A DNA stretch of 64,000 nucleotides, taken from the NCBI GenBank assembly GCA_003254925.1, contig QANZ01016792.1, forward strand, positions 24,082 to 88,081. Reading direction: 5' to 3'. How positions within the stretch are numbered: position 1 is the stretch's first letter; every line of letters starts with the position of its first letter. Under the pieces are notes generated by a model. The model had not been told where the DNA came from. It saw nothing but the letters and a program-made list of their open reading frames with translations, and ran no database searches. A program made the translations under genes and the position numbers. Of this stretch, positions 48,228 to 59,700 are shown one piece after another. The stretch is from Chamaecrista fasciculata (Eukaryota; Streptophyta; Magnoliopsida; Fabales; Fabaceae).

Positions 48228-48798
48228 ATATCAAAAACACAATAATATAATAATTCACTTTATACACAATTATACTAAACAATACTTGGACATACATAAT
48301 TCATCATTCACTTGCACATTTACGCCAATCTATCAATTTAGAATATCATCTATCGATGCAAACACTGTCACATAATATCAAATAAAGATATAGTGCCAAA
48401 TTAAATTATGACATCAGAGAGTCATACAAAATATTGAATAAATCTCTGAATCCCCTCCCTAAGTACTAGTGTAGCTGACAATCTAGAATTTTAACACCAT
48501 CCTATTCAATGAATAAAATACCCACACGAACGATGACGTGGGCTTCTGAATAACTCCCTCTCGGAGTAGAAGTTGACACTTGACATGCACCTATATTTGA
48601 AAAATGTTAGGATAAATTACATTTTGATACCCTGTGGTTTAAAAATGACACTTTGGTACCATGTGGTATTCTCCATTAACACTTTGTACCCTTTGGAGCT
48701 ATTTTGTAATTTTAACCATAACAAATTTTGCAAAAATTACATATTGACCCAAAAAAAATTTCAAAAGATTACAAATAGGTCCCTGTAGGATGTGGACT
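48228..48798. repeat. Spacer with single-arm 'GGTACCAAAGTG' repeat
   Basis: 48605-48785 matches the arm of the element at 26279-26520 (TTTTGTAATTTTAACCATAAC and flanking 'CTTTGGTACCATGTGGT'). The rest is unassigned AT-rich DNA. Confidence 0.5.
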
Positions 48799-48806
48799 GT
48801 TCATGG

Positions 48807-49592
48807 TAGGGTTGTACAAAAACACGGTTGGCTCGACTCGATCATTTCGGGTCGGGTCGGGCCGAGTTAAAACGAAATCGGGTTGGTTAAAAAAATTAAA
48901 ATGGGAAAAATTGATTCAAACCGGGTTTTGTGTCACCTTGAAAAAACCCGTCCTGGCCTAAGGTAGGCTTCTGGACCCGATTTTAAAAAAAAAAAATCTA
49001 AACCTAATTGCAATTGAAGCTTCACTCGCTGCTCCTCACCTTCTTCTTCATTCAATCTTCATCCTTCCAAATTGCAATTGAAGCTTCAGTCTTCATTCCT
49101 TCTTCAGTTGCTGCTCCTCTCATCCTCACCTTCTTGCTTCTTCTTCATCGCCTCATCCTTCATCTCCTCTCTCTGTCTTCGATTCCGTCTCAGCGTCTCC
49201 AACTCTGACTCCATCTCTCGTCGCCGTCTTCATCTCCTCTTGTCGCCGTCGTCATCTCTGACCCCAACTCCCTTTCTCGTAGTCGTCTTCATCTCCGACT
49301 CCGATTCCATTTCTCGTCTCGTCTTCATCTCATCTCGCCGTCTTCATCCACATATATCTCCTTAGTCTTCATATCCTATTGTCGTCTTCATCTCCATATA
49401 TCTCCTCTTGTCGCCGTATTCTCCATATATCTCCTCTCGCCACCTTCATCTCCAACCAATTTTTTGTTTTTTTTAAAAAACTATCTGGCCCGATTAAAAC
49501 TGACCCGATCTGGTAATGTCCCGGGTCCAATTCTTAACCCAATTGATAAATCAGGCCCGGCTAAAACCCGGCCCAACCCTTGTACAACCCTA
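48807..49592. mobile_element. hAT MITE with pyrimidine-rich interior
   Basis: Termini TAGGGTTGTACAA and TTGTACAACCCTA are perfect inverse copies. Flanks GTTCATGG (48799-48806) and ATTCATGG (49593-49600) form an 8-bp duplication with one mismatch. Subterminal CGGGTCGGGTCGGGC and its inverse follow. The interior 49010-49450 is a CT-rich run of CTTCATCTCC/TCGTCGCCGT units, unlike the flanks. It has open frames of 97 residues but these are low-complexity Ser/Leu and unlikely to be genes. Confidence 0.85.
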
Positions 49593-49600
49593 ATTCATGG

Positions 49601-50438
49601 GATAAGACAGTTCTAGATTGTCCCAAAAAACAAGTATATTAATCACATGGTTTGTTTGTTGTTTTGTCTTTTTGTACCATGTTTTCCTCTTTTGTGTCTT
49701 TATGTTTGTTGTGTGTATATAAAAATATGACTTATGTATATTGTATTTGTGAGCAACGGTGAATTTATGAATTTATAACTTGTAAGTATGTAATATTGAG
49801 TTATAGTTATAGAGGTATTATATAATTATGACTTATATTTTATTAATTATAGATTATTCATATTTAAATTAATTAATTTTTATTTTATTTATATATTTAT
49901 AACATTATTTAATTCAACTAATTGAATTAATCAACCTTTAATTTGAATGCCTTTCTAGTTTACTTTCTTATCCAATTTTAATAACATTGCTCACACTTAC
50001 TCTATATATATATATATATATCAAAAGAAAGAAACATTTATTGCTTCTATTTTCTTCCTTTTAAAATGTTTTTGTATTTTTTTTTAATTCTCAAATACAT
50101 CCTTAATCTTCATAATAGAAGCCAGCCACAAACAGAAGGAAATGGATATGAATATCGAAGAGAATCAGAACTTTACTTTTGGTTCAAAAAACAAAAAGAA
50201 TCAGAACTTTACTTTGGGCGATGAAGATAAGGGCAAGTTAGTACGTTAGCCTTGGACCTATGTAATGAATATATTTAACTTGGGGTGAAGTCTAGGAGAC
50301 CCAACAAATAGAAAGATAAAGAAGATATTTATGGTTTGAGAAAGAAAACCTTGGATCTAACTTCTTCTGATTTATTTTAAAATAATATGGTTTGATTCTT
50401 TTGAATATAGTATTTTATAAAATTTACTTTTAAATAAT
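49601..50438. other. AT-rich intergenic DNA
   Basis: No gene. A short (TA)n run lies at 50003-50020. Confidence 0.4.
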
Positions 50439-50697
50439 AGGCAAAAGTATTATTGGTGTCATTTTCAGTTGTACTCCCAAATAATTCTTAATTTAAGAAT
50501 ACAATTGACATAAAAAAGAAAAGATTGAGGAAATAATTGTTACAAAAAATAAAAAATTGGGAGTACAATTGAAAAAAAAAATTGAGGGTGAAATTGATAC
50601 AAAAAAGAAAAGATTGAGGGTATAATTGATTCAAAAAAATTTTGAAAGTATAACTAAAACTGACTTTATACTTCGAGGGTAAAAAATACTTTTGCCT
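50439..50697. mobile_element. Small inverted-repeat MITE
   Basis: Ends AGGCAAAAGTATT (50439) and AATACTTTTGCCT (50697) are perfect inverse copies. The flanks share AAATAAT (50432-50438 and 50698-50704), at least a 7-bp target duplication. The interior repeats GTACAATTGA/AAAGATTGAGGG-type words. Likely MULE-related. Confidence 0.6.
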
Positions 50698-50879
50698 AAA
50701 TAATAATATTATATTAGACAGGTTTATTAGGTTAGACTTTTTAAAAAATTGTAGCTTTGCATTGAAGAATACAAATTCAAATACTAAGAAACACATTAGT
50801 TGAAAATAAAAATTTATTTATTTTATGGTTCAATAAAAAAATTGTATCCAAATAAAAAAAAAATACTAACTTTAATATC

Positions 50880-51945
50880 TTTTCGTCAAAATTTCATTTT
50901 GGTTTCTAATATTTTTCTTAAATTTTATTTCAATCTGTAATATTTTTTATTCAATTTTGATCTTTAATGTTTTTCCAAAGTTTTGCTTTGATCCTTAATA
51001 AGTTTCACAACTAGTCCCTAATTATTAAATGTGGTAATATTTTTCTGTTTCAGGTTCAAAATGCAACGCAATTAGAGCTACGAGTTACTCTTGATGAGTC
51101 ATTTCTTTGCCCAGTTGAGACCGTTAGCAAATGAGGTTAAATCAAGTCTGAAAGTGATTGCTTGTTTCATGAAGGTGATCATATCTCTCTCATTTCATAT
51201 ACAAATATTCCGAAATTGGAGTTACGAGTTATTCTTAACAAGTTTTTTCTTTGCCCAATTGGAGTCATTGGAAAACAATGTCAAATAGTAGTTTGAAAGT
51301 GGATTTGGTCAATATACTAATAACAATTTTTAAAATACTATTTGACTGGAGTTGCTGATGATTCCAATTGGGCGGAAATATAACTCATCAAGAGTAACCG
51401 TTGCTTCAATTTTGTCACATTCAAACTTAAAATAATAGAAATATGATCAACTTCATGAAACGAGTGACCCATTTTTTGGCTTGATTTTAGGCCCAATTTG
51501 ACCTTATTTGCCAACTGGCCAAATTGGGTAAAGACAGAACTCATCAAGAATAGCGTGTTGCTCGTTGCATTCAAACTTGAAGTAAGAGAGATATGGCCAC
51601 ATTTAGTAGTTATGAACTAAAATAGAACTTTTAAGAAACATTAAGGGCTAAAACGAAATAGAAAAATAGGCAGAAGTTCTCTTGGTAATCCCAAAGTTTT
51701 TTGTTGGGTCAATTGTACCTCCAATTTTTCACATTTTACTCAATTGTATCCCTAATGTTTAACATTTGTGTCAATTGTATCCCAAAATTGGAAGTATAGT
51801 TGACACAGAAAAGAAAATATTAGGAATACAATTGACCCAAATTTTTTTTGAATGTATAGGTAAAACTGACCCCATATTTTTGGAGTAATTATAAACTAAA
51901 ATGAAATTAAAAATAAATACTAGAGACTAAAATGATATTTTGACC
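50880..51945. repeat. Large nested foldback element
   Basis: Outer ends (GTCAAAATTTCATTTTGGTT near 50885; AATGATATTTTGACCC near 51925) are inverse. Nested within, 51055-51280 (TTACTCTTGATGAGT, TTTGCCCAGTTGAG, TTTCATGAAGGTGATCAT) is inverted at 51380-51590. No coding capacity seen; resembles palindromic MULEs. Confidence 0.55.
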
Positions 51946-52295
51946 CAAAAGTTTTTTCTAGGAAAAAAACATAAACACATAACAAAGGAAAACATAAAAG
52001 AAACACAAAAAGGAAGGGGAGGGGGAGAGGAAAGAAAGCAAAATAAAGAAGAAAATAACAAAAGTAAATTAGTTTACACTAATAGTTATTGAGCGATAAA
52101 CATGTCGAAGTCCAAAATATTATATAAAAAAGATGGAGGTTGAAGAAAAGGTGTAATTTCTAAAATTTATTTTCATATAAAAGGTGTCAAATAAAATATT
52201 AAATTATAATACACTTTTTATATTAAAATTTAAAATTAATAATGAACGAGAGTTAGTTATTAACCACTTTTTTTACTTTGTATACTCTTCTATTG
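51946..52295. other. A-rich spacer
   Basis: Purine-rich then AT-rich DNA without a recognisable gene. Confidence 0.35.
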
Positions 52296-52299
52296 TTTT

Positions 52300-52647
52300 C
52301 TTGGAAGCATGAATACTGACACGTACACAAGACACGACACGAATATGGATATATTGACACATGAAATTCTTAAACTTATATGACATGACACAATATATAT
52401 TTATATATATAAATAACTAAAAATCTATAAACTTTGATGAAAACTTTAAAATTATAATATCTATCCATAATTTATATCATATGTGTCATTATTTTTTTAT
52501 TGTTTGTCATGTTAAAGTCATAAAAAAATGATTTTATATTTTGAAACTTATGAATATGCGTTGTGTGGATGTCATTCGAGTGTTGGATACGAACCCGTGT
52601 CTGACACGGTGACACGCTATTAAAATAAAGTGTCTTTGCTTCATTGA
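52300..52647. mobile_element. Diverged relative of the AHL-intron hAT MITE
   Basis: The left end GGAAGCATGAATACTGACAC and the right end GTGTCTTTGCTTC, with GACACG and CGTGTC words just inside, match the layout of 13555-13904. The core also shares AAACTTATGAATATG-like words. Target duplication is not recognisable, so this copy is older. Confidence 0.6.
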
Positions 52648-53070
52648 CTATTTTAAATGTAGTTTAATTTCCATTATTCATATAATACTATATTGAGTTT
52701 TTCACGCAATCAATTTTATTTTTATCTTTTCAAAACTTTTTATATAATCACATTTTTTAAAAAAGAATTATGGGTTTATGTTCATGTTTTTTTTTAATAA
52801 TATCTTAAAAGGAAGAAGTAATGAAATAATGGATATTGAACATTGAAAAATTATCAATTTTTAAAAATATATATTTTTAAAAACAGTTACACTAAACAAT
52901 AATACATAATTATTCTTATATATTAAAAAATTAATAAAAAAATGCACATCCCGCCGATTTTGAACTTTTGATATTTTACATCATTCCTTATTTCATACAA
53001 ATATAACTTTAAAAATACTACAAGCGTCGAATCGGTATATTCTTTTGAACCAAAATTCCTTGAAAAAAGA

Positions 53071-53570
53071 ATAACTTACGTTTTGGTATCTTGAAGTATG
53101 AATCGATTTCACTTTAGTACCATGTTCTTTCAAAAGTGACATTTTAGTATCCTGTTCTATTCATCGTTAGCACTTTGGTAGTCATAACTCTTTTTCCGTT
53201 ACTTTTTGATAAAAAAAAAAACACGTGCAAGTCACGTACATCATCAAAAATACGAAATCCACACTCTTAAAGTCAAATTTAATTTTCAGCCTCCAAAAAA
53301 CCTGATGCAGTACAAATTTGAAGGTAGAGGATTTCGAGTTTTTTTTAGGCTGAAATATGAATTTAAGAGGGAAGATTTTGTGTTTTTTAGCTTGCACGTG
53401 ATCTGCACATGTTTCTTTTCGTTAAAAAGTAACGAAAAAAGAAATTTGAGTACCAAAGTGCTATCCACGAATAGAACACGGTATTAAAAGTTTAAAACAT
53501 TACTTTTGAAAGAATAAGGTATCAAAATGGAATCGATCCATACCTCGGGATACCAAAGTGTAATTTATTT
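53071..53570. repeat. Palindromic element upstream of the transporter gene
   Basis: About 240-bp arms pair: TTTTGGTATCTTGAAGTATG... on the left faces ...CATACCTCGGGATACCAAAG on the right; inner parts AGTCAAATTTAATTTTCAGCC and GGCTGAAATATGAATTTAAG also pair. Its ends match the 'GGTACCAAAGTG' family of 26279-26620. It ends 225 bp before the transporter start codon. Confidence 0.65.
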
Positions 53571-53794
53571 TAAAAAAAAAAAAAGTATAGATTTTGCATT
53601 GAAACAGTGTCAATATTAACTGGAAAGTGCGCTTATTAATATCCAAACATAAAAGCTCATGTGGCCTAACGTTCTTCCTTGTCTTGCTTATCCTCTCCGC
53701 TCTACAGAGAGAAGAGCGAGAGATTTCCCTAGACTGCGTCGTTTTCTGCAATTTGAACTCTGAAATGGTGTAACACCTCTCATCTTCTACGACA

Positions 53795-56700
53795 ATGGCT
53801 ATGGGTGTTTTGATTTCCAACCGCAACTTCGGTTCCTTCATCTCCTCAGGTTCATCGTTCTCAACTTAATCTTTTTCATTAATTACTAGTTTTATTTTTA
53901 TTTTTTGCTCAATTTTTAAAGTATTTGTTGCTACTTGCGAAGGAGGAACTAATTGCCATGAATGTTTGTAATTTGGTGAGAGAACTTGGTTTGTATAGTA
54001 ATCTTTTGGTGCTGTTCGAAGTTTTTTATTACAGAGGTCAGTTTAGATGGTGAAATGGGCACTTTATTTTAGCAATAGACACTAAAATTAGTTTTGGCCT
54101 CTTTAATAGAGGAATGTTGTCTTTCTAGTTTATTTATTCTAGCAGCTTAGTCCCTTCCCTGACGAAATATCATTGAAAATACCAATTGAGCTGTAATAAA
54201 ATAAATTTATGATGGAGCAGTTTACAGCGATTCTCCTTCTAGGTTTTTAAAGAAAGGGGAGCAATTTGTGGAATTTTGATGACTCTGTCTTTAGGAACTT
54301 AGATATTCTGTATGTAGATGTAGATGATAATTTGTTAAAATTCTACTAGTGCTTAGGAATTCATGGGCTTTTTACTTTTTTAGTCCAATCAGTTTTTGTA
54401 CAGTGATTGGTCCTTTTTAGACCCTCTAAGCTTGGGTTATGTGGATCACCATTATATAAATTGAACATCTTCTAACAATTGTCTGATAATGGCAGGAAAT
54501 GTGTATCGGTCAGGAAAGGATTTAACACTTCAAAGAGGGGGGATTTCAGGTTTATCTTTTGCACAGTTTGGTGGTCAGATTCCGAAGGATTCTCTACTAA
54601 GGTGCCATCATGGTTTGGGTTTTCATTCTGATGTCAATTTAAATGGGACAGTTTCAAAACCAATGCAAAAAAATTACATAGAAGGTGAGCTTTGTCCTTC
54701 AGTGTCTCGGCAATCTATTCACTTCATGAACACCAAACTACAGGCTACCACAAGATTTCAGTGCTACAGTTCTTTGGATCACTACAAAAGTAGTTGTAAT
54801 GAACAAAGAGCTAGTGATGAACTGGGCTTATATAAAAGGAAGCACCCACAAATTGTGCTTGGTAGGGCAAACTTGACCCGTGTTTATTACAAGTCTGAGG
54901 ACTATTCAGAAGCAGAGATGAATTCTAGGTCATCAGCTGAAGGAACAGGTGAAGCAATTCTACTGGAAGGAAATGCGCAGACATTTCCTAAGCGCTGGGT
55001 TATTGTATTGTTATGTTTTGCAGCTTTTGTGTTGTGCAATATGGACCGAGTGAGTATTTTCATGTGTCTATATTTTCAGCTACTTATTTACCCTTATATT
55101 TCCAGGTTCCTTATATCTAACATTGTCTGACATTCCTACAATCTATATTTTTGTCCATCGTATTCCATTGCTTTTCACTACAAAATCTAAGGTTACATCA
55201 AACACTAAAATCAATGTATTTGTCAATCATTCATTCTGGTGGTCTAATATGTTTCCTTTTATATCATAAACTAAGAGAGAAAGAAAATCTTACTTACCCT
55301 TCAAAGCTGTGGAGATGTTGATTGCTAGCAAAAAAAAAAAGGGTCTGAAATTGACTTATTATTTGAAATATTTTACTAATCATTACTAATTACTATTGAC
55401 TTTAGTATCAAGCATTCAAATATTTATACTATATTATATGGCTCCACCTTTTTATGGTTGGTCAAAATTAATGAATTAAAAAATTAAAAAAGAAAAATAA
55501 AAATCACCACTCTCTCTCCCCACTCACTCTCCCCACTTCTTTAAAAAAAATAAATGAATTAAAAAAATGTAAAAAATAATTAAAAATTAAAAAATGCCAC
55601 CACTCTCTCCCCCCACTCACTCTCCCCATATGAGGTAATTTCAAATTGGTCCTAAATATTTTATTTATTTTAGATGAGTCTTACATATTTTTATAATTTC
55701 TCAAATTGGTCCCAAACTTACTCTTTTATCAATATAAAAATTTAATATAATCTTCAACTTTAAATCAATTCAAACGTTACATGCATATTGGCGTGCCCGT
55801 TAGGGCACGCCAAGCCCCTAGTTTCCAATATGCTTACAGACCTAGTTTGGTTACTAATGATCATTGATGATTTTCTTTATTATTTGTAGGTAAACATGAG
55901 CATAGCAATACTTCCAATGTCTAAAGAGTTCAGTTGGAATAGTGCAACAGTTGGCCTAATTCAGTCGTCTTTTTTCTGGGGCTATCTGCTTACACAGGTG
56001 TCTTTGATTTATCCATAACATGTTAGGCTTACAAAAATTTGATTTCATATGTTGATCTTCAAGTAAGCATTCAAGTGCAGTAGCTAGTTGAACCAGTCAT
56101 TACATATTGTAATCTTCAAACTATCTCTTCCTTCCATGTATTTTGGATTAAATCGCTTTCAAACTGACTTTTATACAACTGCATTTTGGTTTAGATCGTT
56201 GGAGGAATATGGGCAGACAAACTTGGTGGGAAGCTAGTACTAGGCTTCGGAGTTGTCTGGTGGTCAATTGCAACAATTTTAACACCTATTGCTGTAAAAA
56301 TTGGGCTCCCTTGTTTGCTTATCATGCGTGCTTTTATGGGAATTGGTGAGGTTGGTCCATTCTACAGTTAGACTACTTTTTTTTTTTTTGCTCTTTGCCT
56401 TCATCAATCTGGTTTCTAAATTTGATTTCAAGATTACATTTTTAACTCTCTTCTTGTCATTCACAATCAGTTGCCAGCCTTACTAGGATTTTAGGTAGAT
56501 TCTAATTATAAGAAAATTTTGGAAGAATAACCTAATACATTTTTTATTATTTTTTCAAAAATCAGATCTGGGAAGGTGATTTAGATAGAAGGATATTTAT
56601 TTGAGACAAGAAAGATAAACTATCCTTTACGGTGTATTCTTTCCACACTGTCTACAATCATTTTAACTTGCAAGCTTAAGCTGTTAAGTGAAAACCTTAC

Positions 56701-59700
56701 AATAATTTTCCTGTAATCTCTAATATGTCCTCTTAGATGAATGTCCTTTTACAGTTCCACCGTCTTTTGTGCTTGAAACTTTATTTAAGAGAATAGAAAG
56801 CAGCAAGAATTGAATTCTAGTCATTTGACCGTAGAAGCTTTGACACCATGTCAAATACCATTTTGACTTACAAGGTTAAGCTATTAAGTGATTATATCAT
56901 TATAATTTCTAATACCTGCATTATTTTAGCTTTTCATATGAAAAGGAAACGAAAGATATTTTGCGTTTTATTTAAATGGTCTTATCTTCAAATTCCATGT
57001 AGAGTACAAAAATAAGTTTTCCTCCTCTCATTTGACTCCATATTTTACCAGTATTTTGTTTCCAGGGTGTTGCAATGCCTGCTATGAATAATATACTTTC
57101 CAAGTGGATTCCAGTATCAGAGAGAAGCAGATCACTTGCTTTAGTATATAGTGGCATGTACCTTGGCTCTGTCATAGGGTTGGCCGTCTCTCCATCTCTA
57201 ATTAACAAATTTGGGTGGGCATCGGTGTTTTACTCATTTGGCTCCCTTGGAAGTATCTGGTTTCTGTTATGGTCAAGAAAAGTAAGTCAGCTTCTGTCTC
57301 CTATTTTAATGGAATCAACTACCTCACCTACTTTTTGTTTAATTTTTTAAAAGAAAAAGTTGAGAGAAAATCAAGCATGTTACATCACTAATCATATGAT
57401 ATATATATTTTCATGTTTTGAGTTGATTATTGAGGAGCTCCCTCATGAAGTGTTGCATAACATTTTATTGTCTCAGCACTAGAAGAGCATGCAAACGAAC
57501 AAAAAATGAATGGTGTTGTCTGGTAAAATAAAGCATAGAGTTAATTTGAATCAGGATAAAATTGTCGTTCAAGGTATTTTACATCTCAAGTCTTTTGCCA
57601 TTAACTTGTGATTAAAAACCATGGATATCAAGGTTCTTGAACAACACATTTGACTCTGATGGGCCTCGTATATCTGCCCACATTAAAACATACTAAAGCA
57701 GGGGGAAGTAAAAGGGAAAATAGGCTGGGCCTAACAAAATTGGGCCTACAACAAAAAAATGTTAGGTGTACAGGAGGAGAAAGAAAGGAGATGAGCTGGA
57801 CCGTACTCAGAGCAAGGGGGAGAAGAGCAAAACGGCCTGGAATGTGAGGGATTTTGTGCACATGCTGGCATATGTAGGATTAACTAAGGAAAATTTTAGG
57901 GACTTGGTATTGGAAAACACTGGCCTCCCAAGAGCAAGCCTATCTTTATCTGTGTGCCTTTCTTGTATTTAGTGTGTAGGAGTCTTGTTTATACTATTGC
58001 TGTATGAAGATGTTTATGCTTAAAATATGAATCATACCAGTGTTTGAGACAAGGGGGTTCTATCAGACTGTGATGTCATAACTAGGAAAGCTTATTTCCA
58101 AGGATCAGCAATTCATTGAATAGATGGATGACTAAATCACTATCTTGCACAATGCTATTGGAGTTTTATTTTTATAACAAGACCCTAGTATTGGCCATGA
58201 TATTCATGGATGTAAAAGGCCCTTCAATTCTGGGCAAGTTGGATCTCATATCCTTTACCTTCTTTTGGGTTCTCCCCAGGCATATAGTTCGCCAAAAGAA
58301 GATCCTGACCTTGGTGCCGAGGAGAAAAGGCTTATACTTGGAGGCAGTGTATCTAAAGAACCTGTTACAGTCATTCCTTGGAAATTAATTTTATCAAAAG
58401 CACCTGTTTGGGCTCTAATAATCTCTCACTTCTGTCATAATTGGGGGACGTTCATTCTGTTAACCTGGATGCCTACTTACTACAATCAGGTACCATAAGT
58501 TCCTTTTTATTTTTTCCTCAATGCGATAGTTTTTGCCACTGTTTTAAGAAATCTTCTTGAATAGGCATATGCCCAAGATGATGATGGGCTAGGCACGCAC
58601 ATGCTCATCAAATAATAAATTAGAATTGTTAGATCCCGCAGATTAAATAAATGGAAGTTTTGCATAGTTTAATATTATTTAATTATTGGTCAGTGCTTGA
58701 GAATGATGTGTTGGGTGCATGACTATGCAAAAATATCTCAGTTTTGATGAAATTTTCTTGTAGTTTTGTTAAAATGCACATGCTATTTATTCTTGGGAGT
58801 TGGGAACACTTTACTGTTAAGACATCTTATCATTTAAACTTGAGCATACTGCAACCAGAGTAAGTTTGGCCTTCATTCTGACTTGCATTTCTAAATCAAA
58901 TGTGGTAAACCAGATAACGAGAAATTTATAAGAAATATTTAGTGCATTTGATGAGCAAACTAATGGGTTTTCTCAGGTTTTGAAGTTCAACCTGGCTGAA
59001 TCTGGACTCTTATGTGTTGTGCCCTGGTTAACCATGGCTGTCTTTGCAAATATAGGAGGCTGGATTGCTGACACCCTTGTGAGCAAAGGCCTTTCAATAA
59101 CAGCCGTTCGAAAGGTAAGCTATCTCTGATCCCGATGATGAAGCTTCATGATGCATTATTAATTAGTAACGTTTATAATTTATACTAATTTTATTTTTCT
59201 AGATGATAATTTGTATCATTACCTATTGTGGAAGCAGATCTTGGGCCCTTAATTATAATGAGATATTCTTAGGTAGACTTAGTTTAGGAAAGATAGGTAT
59301 ACCAATAAGAGTAAATCAGAGTTCTTCGACTCTGATTATGATGTATAGAGAAGCTATAGGAAATACAACATTTATAGAGATTATGGCAACTGGTCTGCCA
59401 CTAAATTCTTATCTGTTCATCCGAAAAAAAAAAATAAATAATCAACCTCCTAAATAGTTGACACCTATTAACAAATCATAAGATAAGCTTCTAGAAGAAT
59501 TTTTTCAAAGTTTAAAATACAGTTAGATAAAACAAACAGCAGTAGACAATAGGCAATAGTTTTTTGGTGATATCATCCAGCTCTCTCCTTCAAGTTGGGG
59601 AATAGCTGTCAATCATCCCAAACTTGGATGAGTTCTTCAAATTTGACCCTTGATAGGATCTTTGTCAAGATGTCTGCTGTTTCGAATTGAGTATAAGTAA

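Noticed and set aside
49008-49365. Ser/Leu-rich open frames inside the hAT MITE
   Set aside because: Low-complexity translation of CT-rich repeats without a recognised domain or splice support.
57628-57972. Overlapping 65-77 codon frames in PHT4;4 intron 5
   Set aside because: No resemblance to known proteins, on both strands at once, inside an intron whose flanking exons join perfectly.
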